Counted from the stretch's first letter, positions 1-11,932 are shown. The stretch is 64,000 nucleotides of DNA from Auanema rhodensis (GCA_964057225.1 OZ059897.1:2852001-2916000), one strand, 5' to 3'. Program-made: numbers and translations. Notes: a model not told the origin generated them from the letters alone.

Positions 1-368
1 CTTAAAAATGCACCGAGATATCAACTGATATATGTTCACACTTATATCCTCAATTTTCACCCTGAAGAAATGATTTTTTCGTTGAATAACATTGTCCATC
101 GTCTTCGTCTTGAAAAAAGAAAACTAAAAACATCTACTTTTTGTGAAATTATTTAGAAATTTTTCGGGAAAATTTTTGTCAAAATGTTTTTGGAAGCAAT
201 GTTGAGTGTACATGGAAACTCAACATACACTAATGCATTATTTTTCAAACGATCATAACTAATTTTTGTATAGAGCGTTTCTCAATGTCGTATAGTGCAT
301 TCGATGCGAATTTTTAAGCTGCGTTGATCTGTGTTATCTGATTTGAGTTAACTTAAAAATGCACCGAG

Positions 369-382
369 ATATCAACTGATAT
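369..382. other. Small dyad overlapping the EcoRV-type site, representative copy
   Basis: Monomer positions 18-31: 'atatc', 'aact', 'gatat', a 5-bp stem with a 4-base loop. It is lost in the 'gagtaatc' monomers and in class S ('acttatat'). It explains a likely 351-bp EcoRV ladder with gaps. Confidence 0.6.
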
Positions 383-424
383 ATGTTCACACTTATATCC
401 TCGATTTTCACCCTGAAGAAATGA

Positions 425-542
425 TTTTTTCGTTGAAAAACATTGTCCATCGTATTCGTCTTGAAAAAAGGAATCTAAAAACATCTACTTTTTGTGAAAT
501 TATTTAGAAATTTTTCGGGAAAATTTTTGTCAAAATGTTTTT
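425..542. other. Phased A/T-tract segment, representative copy
   Basis: Runs of four to six A or T occur at monomer positions 74-79, 85-89, 113-118, 126-130, 138-142, 157-164, 169-177, 181-184 and 187-191. Several centres are about 10-12.5 bp apart, near the helical repeat. Such phasing is known to bend DNA; bending here is inferred. The 5' breakpoints of both deleted monomer types lie at the right edge of this segment. Confidence 0.5.
428..444 (+). other. CENP-B-box-like half motif, representative copy
   Basis: Monomer positions 77-93 read 'tttcgttgaaaaacatt'. The mammalian CENP-B box has TTCG in the left part and CGGG in the right part. The left element and flanking TTG are present, but the right CGGG is absent. 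A 'ttttcgggaaa' occurs about 80 bp further on but not in register. The match is partial and could be chance in AT-rich DNA. Confidence 0.25.
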
Positions 543-549
543 GGAAGCA

Positions 550-577
550 ATGTTGAGTGTACATGGGAACTCAACAT
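550..577. other. Dyad in each full monomer (9-bp arms), representative copy
   Basis: Monomer positions 199-226: 'atgttgagt', a 10-base loop, then 'actcaacat', a perfect 9-bp inverted repeat. A second overlapping dyad, 'agtgta' (205-210) with 'tacact' (226-231), would compete with it. Many monomers have 'actcagcat', which gives a G.T (G.U in RNA) pair. Others have 'gttaagt' with 'caacacac', which breaks two pairs. It could form a cruciform or hairpin or bind a dimeric protein; none of this is shown by sequence alone. Confidence 0.75.
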
Positions 578-1404
578 ACACTAATGCATTATTTTTCAAA
601 CGATCATAACTAATTTTTGTATAGAGCGTTTCTCATTGTAGTATAGTGCATTCGATGCGGATTTTTAAGCTGCGTTGATCTGTGTTATCAGATTTGAGTT
701 AGCTTAAAAATGCACCGAGATATCAACTGATATATGTTCACACTTATATCCTCAATTTTCACCCTGAAGAATTAAATTTTTCGTTGAATAACATTGTCCA
801 TCGTCTTTGCCTTAAAAAAAGAAATCTAAAAACTCCTACTTTTTGTGAAATTATTTAGAAATTTTTCGGGAAAATTTTTGTCACAATGTTTTTGGAAGCA
901 ATGTTGAGTGTACATGGGAACTCAGCATACACTAATGCATTATTTTTCAAACGATCATAACTAATTTTTGTATAGAGCGTTTCTCAATGTAGTATAGTGC
1001 ATTCGATGCGGATTTTTAAGCTGCGTTGATCTGTGTTATCAGATTTGAGTTAGCTTAAAAATGCACCGAGATATCAACTGATATATGTTCACACTTATAT
1101 CCTCAATTTTCACCCTGAAGAAATGATTTTTTCGTTGAATAACATTGTCCATCGTCTTCGTCTTGAAAAAAGGAAACTAAAAACATCTACTTTTTGTGAA
1201 ATTATTTAGAAATTTTTCGGGAAAATTTTTGTCAAAATGTTTTTGGAAGCAATGTTGAGTGTACATGAAAACTCAACATACACTAATGCATTATTTTTCA
1301 AACGATCATAACTAATTTTTGTATAGAGCGTTTCTCAATGTCGTATAGTGCATTCGATGCGAATTTTTAAGCTGCGTTGATCTGTGTTATCTGATTTGAG
1401 TTAA

Positions 1405-1754
1405 CTTAAAAATGCACCGAGATATCAACTGATATATGTTCACACTTATATCCTCGATTTTCACCCTGAAGAAATGATTTTTTCGTTGAAAAACATTGTC
1501 CATCGTATTCGTCTTGAAAAAAGGAATCTAAAAACATCTACTTTTTGTGAAATTATTTAGAAATTTTTCGGGAAAATTTTGTCAAAATGTTTTTGGAAGC
1601 AATGTTGAGTGTACATGGGAACTCAACATACACTAATGCATTATTTTTCAAACGATCATAACTAATTTTTGTATAGAGCGTTTCTCATTGTAGTATAGTG
1701 CATTCGATGCGGATTTTTAAGCTGCGTTGATCTGTGTTATCAGATTTGAGTTAG
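1405..1754. repeat. 350-bp monomer (one-T deletion)
   Basis: After 'ttcgggaaaa' there are four T instead of five (about 1577-1580), shortening the monomer by one base. The same change recurs at 4212-4561, exactly one 2807-bp HOR period away. It therefore arose before the HOR was duplicated and marks copy identity. Confidence 0.93.
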
Positions 1755-2807
1755 CTTAAAAATGCACCGAGATATCAACTGATATAGGTTCACACTTGTA
1801 TCCTCGATTTTCACCCTGAAGAAATGATTTTTTCGTTGAAAAACATTGTCCATCGTATTTGTCTTGAAAAAAGGAATCTAAAAACATCTACTTTTTGTGA
1901 AATTATTTAGAAATTTTTCGGGAAAATTTTTGTCAAAATGTTTTTGGAAGCAATGTTGAATGTACATGGGAACTCAACATACACTAATGCATTATTTTTC
2001 AAACGATCATAACTAATTTTTGTATAGAGCGTTTCTCAATGTAGTATAGTGCATTCGATGCGGATTTTTAAGCTGCGTTGATCTGTGTTATCAGATTTGA
2101 GTTAACTTAAAAATGCACCGAGATATCAACTGATATAGGTTCACACTTATATCCTCGATTTTCACCCTGAAGAAATGATTTTTTCGTTGAATAACATTGT
2201 CCATCGTCTTTGCCTTAAAAAAAGAAATCTAAAAACTCCTACTTTTTGTGAAATTATTTAGAAATTTTTCGGGAAAATTTTTGTCACAATGTTTTTGGAA
2301 GCAATGTTGAGTGTACATGGGAACTCAGCATACACTAATGCATTATTTTTCAAACGATCATAACTAATTTTTGTATAGAGCGTTTCTCAATGTAGTATAG
2401 TGCATTCGATGCGGATTTTTAAGCTGCGTTGATCTGTCTTATCAGATTTGAGTTAGCTTAAAAATGCACCGAGATATCAACTGATATATGTTCACACTTA
2501 TATCCTCGATTTTCACCCTGAAGAAATGATTTTTTCGTTGAATAACATTGTCCATCGTCTTCGTCTTGAAAAAAGGAATCTAAAAACATCTACTTTTTGT
2601 GAAATTATTTAGAAATTTTTCGGGAAAATTTTTGTTAAAATGTTTTTGGAAGCAATGTTGAGTGTACATGGGAACTCAACATACACTAATGCATTATTTT
2701 TCAAACGATCATAACTAATTTTTGTATAGAGCGTTTCTCATTGTAGTATAGTGCATTCGATGCGGATTTTTAAGCTGCGTTGATCTGTGTTATCAGATTT
2801 GAGTTAG

Positions 2808-5263
2808 CTTAAAAATGCACCGAGATATCAACTGATATATGTTCACACTTATATCCTCAATTTTCACCCTGAAGAAATGATTTTTTCGTTGAATAACATT
2901 GTCCATCGTCTTCGTCTTGAAAAAAGGAAACTAAAAACATCTACTTTTTGTGAAATTATTTAGAAATTTTTCGGGAAAATTTTTGTCAAAATGTTTTTGG
3001 AAGCAATGTTGAGTGTACATGGAAACTCAACATACACTAATGCATTATTTTTCAAACGATCATAACTAATTTTTGTATAGAGCGTTTCTCAATGTCGTAT
3101 AGTGCATTCGATGCGAATTTTTAAGCTGCGTTGATCTGTGTTATCTGATTTGAGTTAACTTAAAAATGCACCGAGATATCAACTGATATATGTTCACACT
3201 TATATCCTCGATTTTCACCCTGAAGAAATGATTTTTTCGTTGAAAAACATTGTCCATCGTATTCGTCTTGAAAAAAGGAATCTAAAAACATCTACTTTTT
3301 GTGAAATTATTTAGAAATTTTTCGGGAAAATTTTTGTCAAAATGTTTTTGGAAGCAATGTTGAGTGTACATGGGAACTCAACATACACTAATGCATTATT
3401 TTTCAAACGATCATAACTAATTTTTGTATAGAGCGTTTTTCATTGTAGTATAGTGCATTCGATGCGGATTTTTAAGCTGCGTTGATCTGTGTTATCAGAT
3501 TTGAGTTAGCTTAAAAATGCACCGAGTAATCAACTGATATAGGTTCACACTTATATCCTCGATTTTCACCCTGAAGAATTAAATTTTTCGTTGAATAACA
3601 TTGTCCATCGTCTTTGCCTTAAAAAAAAAAATCTAAAAACTCCTACTTTTTGTGAAATTATTTAGAAATTTTTCGGGAAAATTTTTGTCACAATGTTTTT
3701 GGAAGCAATGTTGAGTGTACATGGGAACTCAGCATACACTAATGCATTATTTTTCAAACGATCATAACTAATTTTTGTATAGAGCGTTTCTCAATGTAGT
3801 ATAGTGCATTCGATGCGGATTTTTAAGCTGCGTTGATCTGTGTTATCAGATTTGAGTTAGCTTAAAAATGCACCGAGATATCAACTGATATATGTTCACA
3901 CTTATATCCTCAATTTTCACCCTGAAGAAATGATTTTTTCGTTGAATAACATTGTCCATCGTCTTTGTCTTGAAAAAAGGAAACTAAAAACATCTACTTT
4001 TTGTGAAATTATTTAGAAATTTTTCGGGAAAATTTTTGTCAAAATGTTTTTGGAAGCAATGTTGAGTGTACATGAAAACTCAACATACACTAATGCATTA
4101 TTTTTCAAACGATCATAACTAATTTTTGTATAGAGCGTTTCTCAATGTCGTATAGTGCATTCGATGCGAATTTTTAAGCTGCGTTGATCTGTGTTATCTG
4201 ATTTGAGTTAACTTAAAAATGCACCGAGATATCAACTGATATATGTTCACACTTATATCCTCGATTTTCACCCTGAAGAAATGATTTTTTCGTTGAAAAA
4301 CATTGTCCATCGTATTCGTCTTGAAAAAAGGAATCTAAAAACATCTACTTTTTGTGAAATTATTTAGAAATTTTTCGGGAAAATTTTGTCAAAATGTTTT
4401 TGGAAGCAATGTTGAGTGTACATGGGAACTCAACATACACTAATGCATTATTTTTCAAACGATCATAACTAATTTTTGTATAGAGCGTTTCTCATTGTAG
4501 TATAGTGCATTCGATGCGGATTTTTAAGCTGCGTTGATCTGTGTTATCAGATTTGAGTTAGCTTAAAAATGCACCGAGATATCAACTGATATAGGTTCAC
4601 ACTTGTATCCTCGATTTTCACCCTGAAGAAATGATTTTTTCGTTGAAAAACATTGTCCATCGTATTTGTCTTGAAAAAAGGAATCTAAAAACATCTACTT
4701 TTTGTGAAATTATTTAGAAATTTTTCGGGAAAATTTTTGTCAAAATGTTTTTGGAAGCAATGTTGAGTGTACATGGGAACTCAACATACACTAATGCATT
4801 ATTTTTCAAACGATCATAACTAATTTTTGTATAGAGCGTTTCTCAATGTAGTATAGTGCATTCGATGCGGATTTTTAAGCTGCGTTGATCTGTGTTATCA
4901 GATTTGAGTTAACTTAAAAATGCACCGAGATATCAACTGATATAGGTTCACACTTATATCCTCGATTTTCACCCTGAAGAAATGATTTTTTCGTTGAATA
5001 ACATTGTCCATCGTCTTTGCCTTAAAAAAAGAAATCTAAAAACTCCTACTTTTTGTGAAATTATTTAGAAATTTTTCGGGAAAATTTTTGTCACAATGTT
5101 TTTGGAAGCAATGTTGAGTGTACATGGGAACTCAGCATACACTAATGCATTATTTTTCAAACGATCATAACTAATTTTTGTATAGAGCGTTTCTCAATGT
5201 AGTATAGTGCATTCGATGCGGATTTTTAAGCTGCGTTGATCTGTGTTATCAGATTTGAGTTAA
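2808..5263. repeat. 8-mer higher-order repeat, copy 2 (first seven monomers)
   Basis: Monomers start at 2808, 3159, 3510, 3861, 4212, 4562 and 4913 and correspond in order to those at 1, 352, 703, 1054, 1405, 1755 and 2106. Shared markers include 'catggaaactc' (first), 'catgaaaactc' (fourth), the one-T deletion (fifth), 'cttgtatcc' (sixth), and 'gccttaaaaaaag' with 'aaactcctac' (seventh). Differences from copy 1 include 'gagtaatc' and a longer A-run in the third monomer. The eighth position (5264) does not match the monomer at 2457, so the copy ends here; the 3' half of the monomer at 5615 resembles it. Confidence 0.83.
4212..4561. repeat. 350-bp monomer (shared one-T deletion)
   Basis: This monomer carries the same four-T run (about 4384-4387) as the one at 1405-1754, in the same position within the 8-mer HOR. 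Confidence 0.93.
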
Positions 5264-6316
5264 CTTAAAAATGCACCGAGATATCAACTGATATAGGTTC
5301 ACACTTATATCCTCGATTTTCACCCTGAAGAAATGATTTTTTCGTTAAAAAATATTGTCCATCGTATTCGTCTTGAAAAAAGGAATCTAAAAACATCTAC
5401 TTTTTGTGAAATTATTCAGAAATTTTTCGGGAAAATTTTTGTCAAAATGTTTTTGGAAGCAATGTTGAGTGTACATGGGAACTCAACATACACTAATGCA
5501 TTATTTTTCAAACGATCATAACTAATTTTTGTATAGAGCGTTTCTCATTGTAGTATAGTGCATTCGATGCGGATTTTTAAGCTGCGTTGTACTGTGTTAT
5601 CAGATTTGAGTTAACTTAAAAATGCACCGAGATATCAACTGATATATGTTCACACTTATATCCTCGATTTTCACCCTGAAGAAATGATTTTTTCGTTGAA
5701 AAACATTGTCCATCGTATTCGTCTTGAAAAAAGGAATCTAAAAACATCTACTTTTTGTGAAATTATTTAGAAATTTTTCGGGAAAATTTTTGTTAAAATG
5801 TTTTTGGAAGCAATGTTGAGTGTACATGGGAACTCAACATACACTAATGCATTATTTTTCAAACGATCATAACTAATTTTTGTATAGAGCGTTTCTCATT
5901 GTAGTATAGTGCATTCGATGCGGATTTTTAAGCTGCGTTGATCTGTGTTATCAGATTTGAGTTAACTTAAAAATGCACCGAGATATCAACTGATATAGGT
6001 TCACACTTATATCCTCGATTTTCACCCTGAAGAAATGATTTTTTCGTTAAAAAACATTGTCCATCGTATTCGTCTTGAAAAAAGGAATCTAAAAACATCT
6101 ACGTTTTGTGAAATTATTTAGAAATTTTTTGGGAAAATTTTTGTCAAAATGTTTTTGGAAGCAATGTTGAGTGTACATGGGAACTCAACATACACTAATG
6201 CATTATTTTTCAAACGTTCATAACTAATTTTTGTATAGAGCGTTTCTCAATGTAGTATAGTGCATTCGATGCGGATTTTTAAGCTGCGTTGATCTGTGTT
6301 ATCAGATTTGAGTTAA
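5264..6316. repeat. Transitional monomers between HOR domains
   Basis: Three monomers (5264, 5615, 5966) fit neither the 8-mer to the left nor the P-Q-R domain to the right. The first has 'gttaaaaaatattg', CAG at monomer position 154 and an unusual 'gcgttgtactg'. The second has 'gttaaaatg' and 'ctcattg', as class e at 2457. The third has 'gttaaaaaacattg', 'acgttttg', 'ttttttggga' and 'caaacgttc'. A domain boundary is the simplest reading. Confidence 0.7.
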
Positions 6317-7720
6317 CTTAAAAATGCACCGAGATATCAACTGATATATGTTCACACTTATATCCTCGATTTTCACCCTGAAGAAATGATTTTTTCGTTG
6401 AAAAACATTGTCCATCGTATTCGTCTTGAAAAAAGGAATCTTAAAACATCTACTTTTTGTGAAATTATTTAGAAATTTTTCGGGAAAATTTTTGTCAAAA
6501 TGTTTTTGGAAGCAATGTTGAGTGTACATGGGAACTCAACATACACTAATGCATTATTTTTCAAACGATCATAACTAATTTCTGTATGGAGCGTTTCTCA
6601 ATGTAGTATAGTGCATTCGATGCGGATTTTTAAGCTGCGTTGATCTGTCTTATCAGATTTGAGTTAGCTTAAAAATGCACCGAGATATCAACTGATATAT
6701 GTTCACACTTATATCCTCGATTTTCACCCTGAAGAAATGATTTTTTCGTTGAATAACATTGTCCATCGTCTTCGTCTTGAAAAAAGGAATCTAAAAACAT
6801 CTACTTTTTGTGAAATTATTTAGAAATTTTTCGGGAAAATTTTTGTCAAAATGTTTTTAGAAGCAATGTTGAGTGTACATGGGAGCTCAACATACACTAA
6901 TGCATTATTTTTCAAACGATCATAACTAATTTTTGTATAGAGCGTTTCTTAATGTAGTATAGTGCATTCGATGCGGATTTTTAAGCTGCGTCGATCTGTG
7001 ATATCAGATTTGAGTTAACTTAAAAATGCACCGAGATATCAACTGATATATGTTCTCACTTATAGCCTCGATTTTCACCCTGAAGAAATGATTTTTTCGT
7101 TGAATAACATTGTCCATCGTCTTTGTCTTGAAAAAAGAAATCTAAAAACATCTACTTTTTGTGAAATTATTTAGAAATTTTTCGGGAAACTTTTTGTCAA
7201 AATGTTTTTGGAAGCAATGTTGAGTGTACATGGGAATTCAACATACACTAATGCATTATTTTTCAAACGATCATAACTAATTTTTGTATAGAGCGTTTCT
7301 TAATGTAGTATAGTGCATTCGATGCGGATTTTTAAGCTGCGTCGATCTGTGATATCAGATTTGAGTTAACTTAAAAATGCACCGAGATATCAACTGATAT
7401 ATGTTCTCACTTATATCCTCGATTTTCACCCTGAAGAAATGATTTTTTCGTTGAATAACATTGTCCATCGTCTTTGTCTTGAAAAAAGAAATCTAAAAAC
7501 ATCTACTTTTTGTGAAATTATTTAGAAATTTTTCGGGAAACTTTTTGTCAAAATGTTTTTGGAAGCAATGTTGAGTGTACATGGGAACTCAACATACACT
7601 AATGCATTATTTTTCAAACGATCATAACTAATTTTTGTATAGAGCGTTTCTCAATGTAGTATAGTGCATTCGATGCGGATTTTTAAGCTGCGTTGATCTG
7701 TGTTATCAGATTTGAATTAA
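6317..7720. repeat. P-Q-R-R unit (1404 bp)
   Basis: Four monomers at 6317, 6668, 7019 and 7370. The R class is doubled. P has 'aatttctgtatgg'; Q has 'tttttagaagc' and 'gggagctc'; the first R has 'tatagcctc' and 'gggaattc'. Confidence 0.85.
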
Positions 7721-9124
7721 CTTAAAAATGCACCGAGATATCAACTGATATATGTTCACACTTATATCCTCGATTTTCACCCTGAAGAAATGATTTTTTC
7801 GTTGAAAAACATTGTCCATCGTATTCGTCTTGAAAAAAGGAATCTTAAAACATCTACTTTTTGTGAAATTATTTAGAAATTTTTCGGGAAAATTTTTATC
7901 AAAATGTTTTTGGAAGCAATGTTGAGTGTACATGGGAACTCAACATACACTAATGCATTATTTTTCAAACGATCATAACTAATTTTTGTATGGAGCGTTT
8001 CTCAATGTAGTATAGTGCATTCGATGCGGATTTTTAAGCTGCGTTGATCTGTCTTATCAGATTTGAGTTAGCTTAAAAATGCACCGAGATATCAACTGAT
8101 ATATGTTCACACTTATATCCTCGATTTTCACCCTGAAGAAATGATTTTTTCGTTGAATAACATTGTCCATCGTCTTTGTCTTGAAAAAAGAAATCTAAAA
8201 ACATCTACTTTTTGTGAAATTATTCAGAAATTTTTCGGGAAAATTTTTGTCAAAATGTTTTTGGAAGCAATGTTGAGTGTACATGGGAACTCAACATACA
8301 CTAATGCATTATTTTTCAAACGATCATAACTAATTTTTGTATAGAGCGTTTCTTAATGTAGTATAGTGCATTCGATGCGGATTTTTAAGCTGCGTCGATC
8401 TGTGATATCAGATTTGAGTTAACTTAAAAATGCACCGAGATATCAACTGATATATGTTCTCACTTATATCCTCGATTTTCACCCTGAAGAAATGATTTTT
8501 TCGTTGAATAACATTGTCCATCGTCTTTGTCTTGAAAAAAGAAATCTAAAAACATCTACTTTTTGTGAAATTATTTAGAAATTTTTCGGGAAACTTTTTG
8601 TCAAAATGTTTTTGGAAGCAATGTTGAGTGTACATGGGAACTCAACATACACTAATGCATTATTTTTCAAACGATCATAACTAATTTTTGTATAGAGCGT
8701 TTCTTAATGTAGTATAGTGCATTCGATGCGGATTTTTAAGCTGCGTTGATCTGTGTTATCAGATTTGCGCTAGCTTAAAAATGCTCCGAGATATCAACTT
8801 ATATAAGTTCACACTTATATCCTCGATTTTCACCCTGAAGAATTAATTTTTTCGTTGAATAACATTGTCCATCGTCTTTGCCTTGAAAAAAGAAATATAA
8901 AAACTCCTACTTTTTGTGAAATTATTTAGAAATTTTTCGGGAAAATTTTTGTCAAAATGTTTTTGGAAGCAATGTTGAGTGTACATGGGAACTCAACATA
9001 CACTAATGCATTATTTTTCAAACGATCATAACTAATTTTTGTATAGAGCGTTTCTTAATGTAGTATAGTGCATTCGATGCGGATTTTTAAGCTGCGTCGA
9101 TCTGTGATATCAGATTTGAGTTAA
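7721..9124. repeat. P-Q-R-S unit (1404 bp)
   Basis: Four monomers at 7721, 8072, 8423 and 8774. P is preceded by 'gaattaac', as at 11933, and Q at 8072 has CAG at monomer position 154, as at 12284. The first two monomers therefore pair with 11933 and 12284 at 4212 bp. Confidence 0.85.
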
Positions 9125-10879
9125 CTTAAAAATGCACCGAGATATCAACTGATATATGTTCACACTTATATCCTCGATTTTCACCCTGAAGAAATGATTT
9201 TTTCGTTGAAAAACATTGTCCATCGTATTCGTCTTGAAAAAAGGAATCTTAAAACATCTACTTTTTGTGAAATTATTTAGAAATTTTTCGGGAAAATTTT
9301 TATCAAAATGTTTTTGGAAGCAATGTTGAGTGTACATGGGAACTCAACATACACTAATGCATTATTTTTCAAACGATCATAACTAATTTTTGTATGGAGC
9401 GTTTCTCAATGTAGTATAGTGCATTCGATGCGGATTTTTAAGCTGCGTTGATCTGTCTTATCAGATTTGAGTTAGCTTAAAAATGCACCGAGATATCAAC
9501 TGATATATGTTCACACTTATATCCTCGATTTTCACCCTGAAGAAATGATTTTTTCGTTGAATAACATTGTCCATCGTCTTCGTCTTGAAAAAAGAAATCT
9601 AAAAACATCTACTTTTTGTGAAATTATTTAGAAATTTTTCGGGAAACTTTTTGTCAAAATGTTTTTGGAAGCAATGTTGAGTGTACATGGGAATTCAACA
9701 TACACTAATGCATTATTTTTCAAACGATCATAACTAATTTTTGTATAGAGCGTTTCTTAATGTAGTATAGTGCATTCGATGCGGATTTTTAAGCTGCGTC
9801 GATCTGTGATATCAGATTTGAGTTAACTTAAAAATGCACCGAGATATCAACTGATATATGTTCTCACTTATATCCTCGATTTTCACCCTGAAGAAATGAT
9901 TTTTTCGTTGAATAACATTGTCCATCGTCTTTGTCTTGAAAAAAGAAATCTAAAAACATCTACTTTTTGTGAAATTATTTAGAAATTTTTCGGGAAACTT
10001 TTTGTCAAAATGTTTTTGGAAGCAATGTTGAGTGTACATGGGAACTCAACATACACTAATGCATTATTTTTCAAACGATCATAACTAATTTTTGTATAGA
10101 GCGTTTCTTAATGTAGTATAGTGCATTCGATGCGGATTTTTAAGCTGCGTTGATCTGTGTTATCAGATTTGCGCTAGCTTAAAAATGCTCCGAGATATCA
10201 ACTTATATAAGTTCACACATATATCCTCGATTTTCACCCTGAAGAATTAATTTTTTCGTTGAATAACATTGTCCATCGTCTTTGCCTTGAAAAAAGAAAT
10301 ATAAAAACTCCTACTTTTTGTGAAATTATTTAGAAATTTTTCGGGAAAATTTTTGTCAAAATGTTTTTGGAAGCAATGTTGAGTGTACATGGGAACTCAA
10401 CATACACTAATGCATTATTTTTCAAACGATCATAACTAATTTTTGTATAGAGCGTTTCTTAATGTAGTATAGTGCATTCGATGCGGATTTTTAAGCTGCG
10501 TCGATCTGTGATATCAGATTTGAGTTAACTTAAAAATGCACCGAGATATCAACTGATATATGTTCTCACTTATATCCTCGATTTTCACCCTGAAGAAATG
10601 ATTTTTTCGTTGAATAACATTGTCCATCGTCTTTGTCTTGAAAAAAGAAATCTAAAAACATCTACTTTTTGTGAAATTATTTAGAAATTTTTCGGGGAAC
10701 TTTTTGTCAAAATGTTTTTGGAAGCAATGTTGAGTGTACATGGGAACTCAACATACACTAATGCATTGTTTTTCAAACGATCATAACTAATTTTTGTATA
10801 GAGCGTTTCTCAATGTAGTATAGTGCATTCGATGCGGATTTTTAAGCTGCGTTGATCTGTGTTATCAGATTTGAGTTAA
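9125..10879. repeat. P-Q-R-S-R unit (1755 bp)
   Basis: Five monomers at 9125, 9476, 9827, 10178 and 10529. The S monomer has 'cacatatatcc'. The last R has 'gcattgttttt', a variant shared with the R at 14039 that also precedes a P. Confidence 0.85.
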
Positions 10880-11932
10880 CTTAAAAATGCACCGAGATAT
10901 CAACTGATATATGTTCACACTTATATCCTCGATTTTCACCCTGAAGAAATGATTTTTTCGTTGAAAAACATTGTCCATCGTATTCGTCTTGAAAAAAGGA
11001 ATCTTAAAACATCTACTTTTTGTGAAATTATTTAGAAATTTTTCGGGAAAATTTTTATCAAAATGTTTTTGGAAGCAATGTTGAGTGTACATGGGAACTC
11101 AACATACACTAATGCATTATTTTTCAAACGATCATAACTAATTTTTGTATGGAGCGTTTCTCAATGTAGTATAGTGCATTCGATGCGGATTTTTAAGCTG
11201 CGTTGATCTGTCTTATCAGATTTGAGTTAGCTTAAAAATGCACCGAGATATCAACTGATATATGTTCACACTTATATCCTCGATTTTCACCCTGAAGAAA
11301 TGATTTTTTCGTTGAATAACATTGTCCATCGTCTTCGTCTTGAAAAAAGAAATCTAAAAACATCTACTTTTTGTGAAATTATTTAGAAATTTTTCGGGAA
11401 ACTTTTTGTCAAAATGTTTTTGGAAGCAATGTTGAGTGTACATGGGAATTCAACATACACTAATGCATTATTTTTCAAACGATCATAACTAATTTTTGTA
11501 TAGAGCGTTTCTTAATGTAGTATAGTGCATTCGATGCGGATTTTTAAGCTGCGTCGATCTGTGATATCAGATTTGAGTTAACTTAAAAATGCACCGAGAT
11601 ATCAACTGATATATGTTCTCACTTATATCCTCGATTTTCACCCTGAAGAAATGATTTTTTCGTTGAATAACATTGTCCATCGTCTTTGTCTTGAAAAAAG
11701 AAATCTAAAAACATCTACTTTTTGTGAAATTGTTTAGAAATTTTTCGGGAAACTTTTTGTCAAAATGTTTTTGGAAGCAATGTTGAGTGTACATGGGAAC
11801 TCAACATACACTAATGCATTATTTTTCAAACGATCATAACTAATTTTTGTATAGAGCGTTTCTCAATGTAGTATAGTGCATTCGATGCGGATTTTTAAGC
11901 TGCGTTGATCTGTGTTATCAGATTTGAATTAA
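10880..11932. repeat. P-Q-R unit (1053 bp)
   Basis: The minimal core, monomers at 10880, 11231 and 11582. Q carries 'gggaattc' (an EcoRI-type site), as does the Q at 9476. Confidence 0.85.

Larger units (their letters stand above)
352..702. repeat. Representative satellite monomer (reference coordinates 1-351)
   Basis: Chosen as a typical full-length copy; a hand count gives 110 G+C of 351 (31%). Landmarks in monomer coordinates: an EcoRV-type gatatc at 17-22 inside a small dyad (18-31); the shadow-frame ATG at 70-72; A/T tracts between 74 and 191; the codon at 154-156 that is TAG, CAG or TAT in different copies; a 9-bp dyad at 199-226; the 'aaacgatcataac' block at 247-259; a variable segment at 269-290 (tatagagcg, tatggagcg or tattaagcg; ctcaatg, ctcattg or cttaatg); 'gcattcgatgc' at 298-308; and the variable 3' end at 321-351 (gcgttgat or gcgtcgat; gagttagc, gagttaac or gcgctagc). 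The choice of position 1 is arbitrary. Confidence 0.95.
1..2807. repeat. 8-mer higher-order repeat, copy 1 (2807 bp)
   Basis: Eight monomers start at 1, 352, 703, 1054, 1405, 1755, 2106 and 2457. By diagnostic variants the order is a-b-d-a-b-c-d-e. Class a has 'gaaactaaaaac' and a 'catggaaactc' or 'catgaaaactc' variant. Class b has 'gaaaaacattg' with 'gtattcg'. Class c has 'cttgtatcc'. Class d has 'gccttaaaaaaag', 'actcctac', 'cacaatg' and 'actcagcat'. Class e has 'ctgtctt' just before it and 'gttaaaatg' inside. Monomers 1-7 align in order with those of the next copy at an offset of 2807 bp, sharing even a one-base deletion. The a-b-d / a-b-c-d pattern suggests a nested older duplication. Confidence 0.85.

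Noticed and set aside
352-702. Internal half-repeat (monomer as an old dimer of about 175 bp)
   Set aside because: I compared the halves by eye. Only short matches such as 'aaaatg' at about 5 and 181 align, which is expected in AT-rich DNA. A dot plot at low stringency would settle it.
1785-1805. RNA polymerase III B-box-like 'ggttcacac'
   Set aside because: It shares only GGTTC with the B box, lacks the following part and has no A box at a suitable distance. The variant alternates freely with 'tgttcacac'.
5333-5521. Recurrent 62-codon plus-strand open frame (also 8141, 12353, 15512 and many others), with 69- and 77-codon forms
   Set aside because: It exists only where the TAG at monomer position 154 is CAG or TAT, or where an extra T shifts the frame. 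Most monomers keep the stop. The frame shows no coding bias, no recognisable domain and no start context, and recurs at the satellite period.
6302-6529. Minus-strand 75-codon frame repeated at 7706, 9110, 10865, 11918 and 14375
   Set aside because: It is opened by one substitution in class P monomers ('cttaaaac' for 'ctaaaaac'), which removes a TAG on the minus strand. It is useful as a marker of class P, not as a gene.
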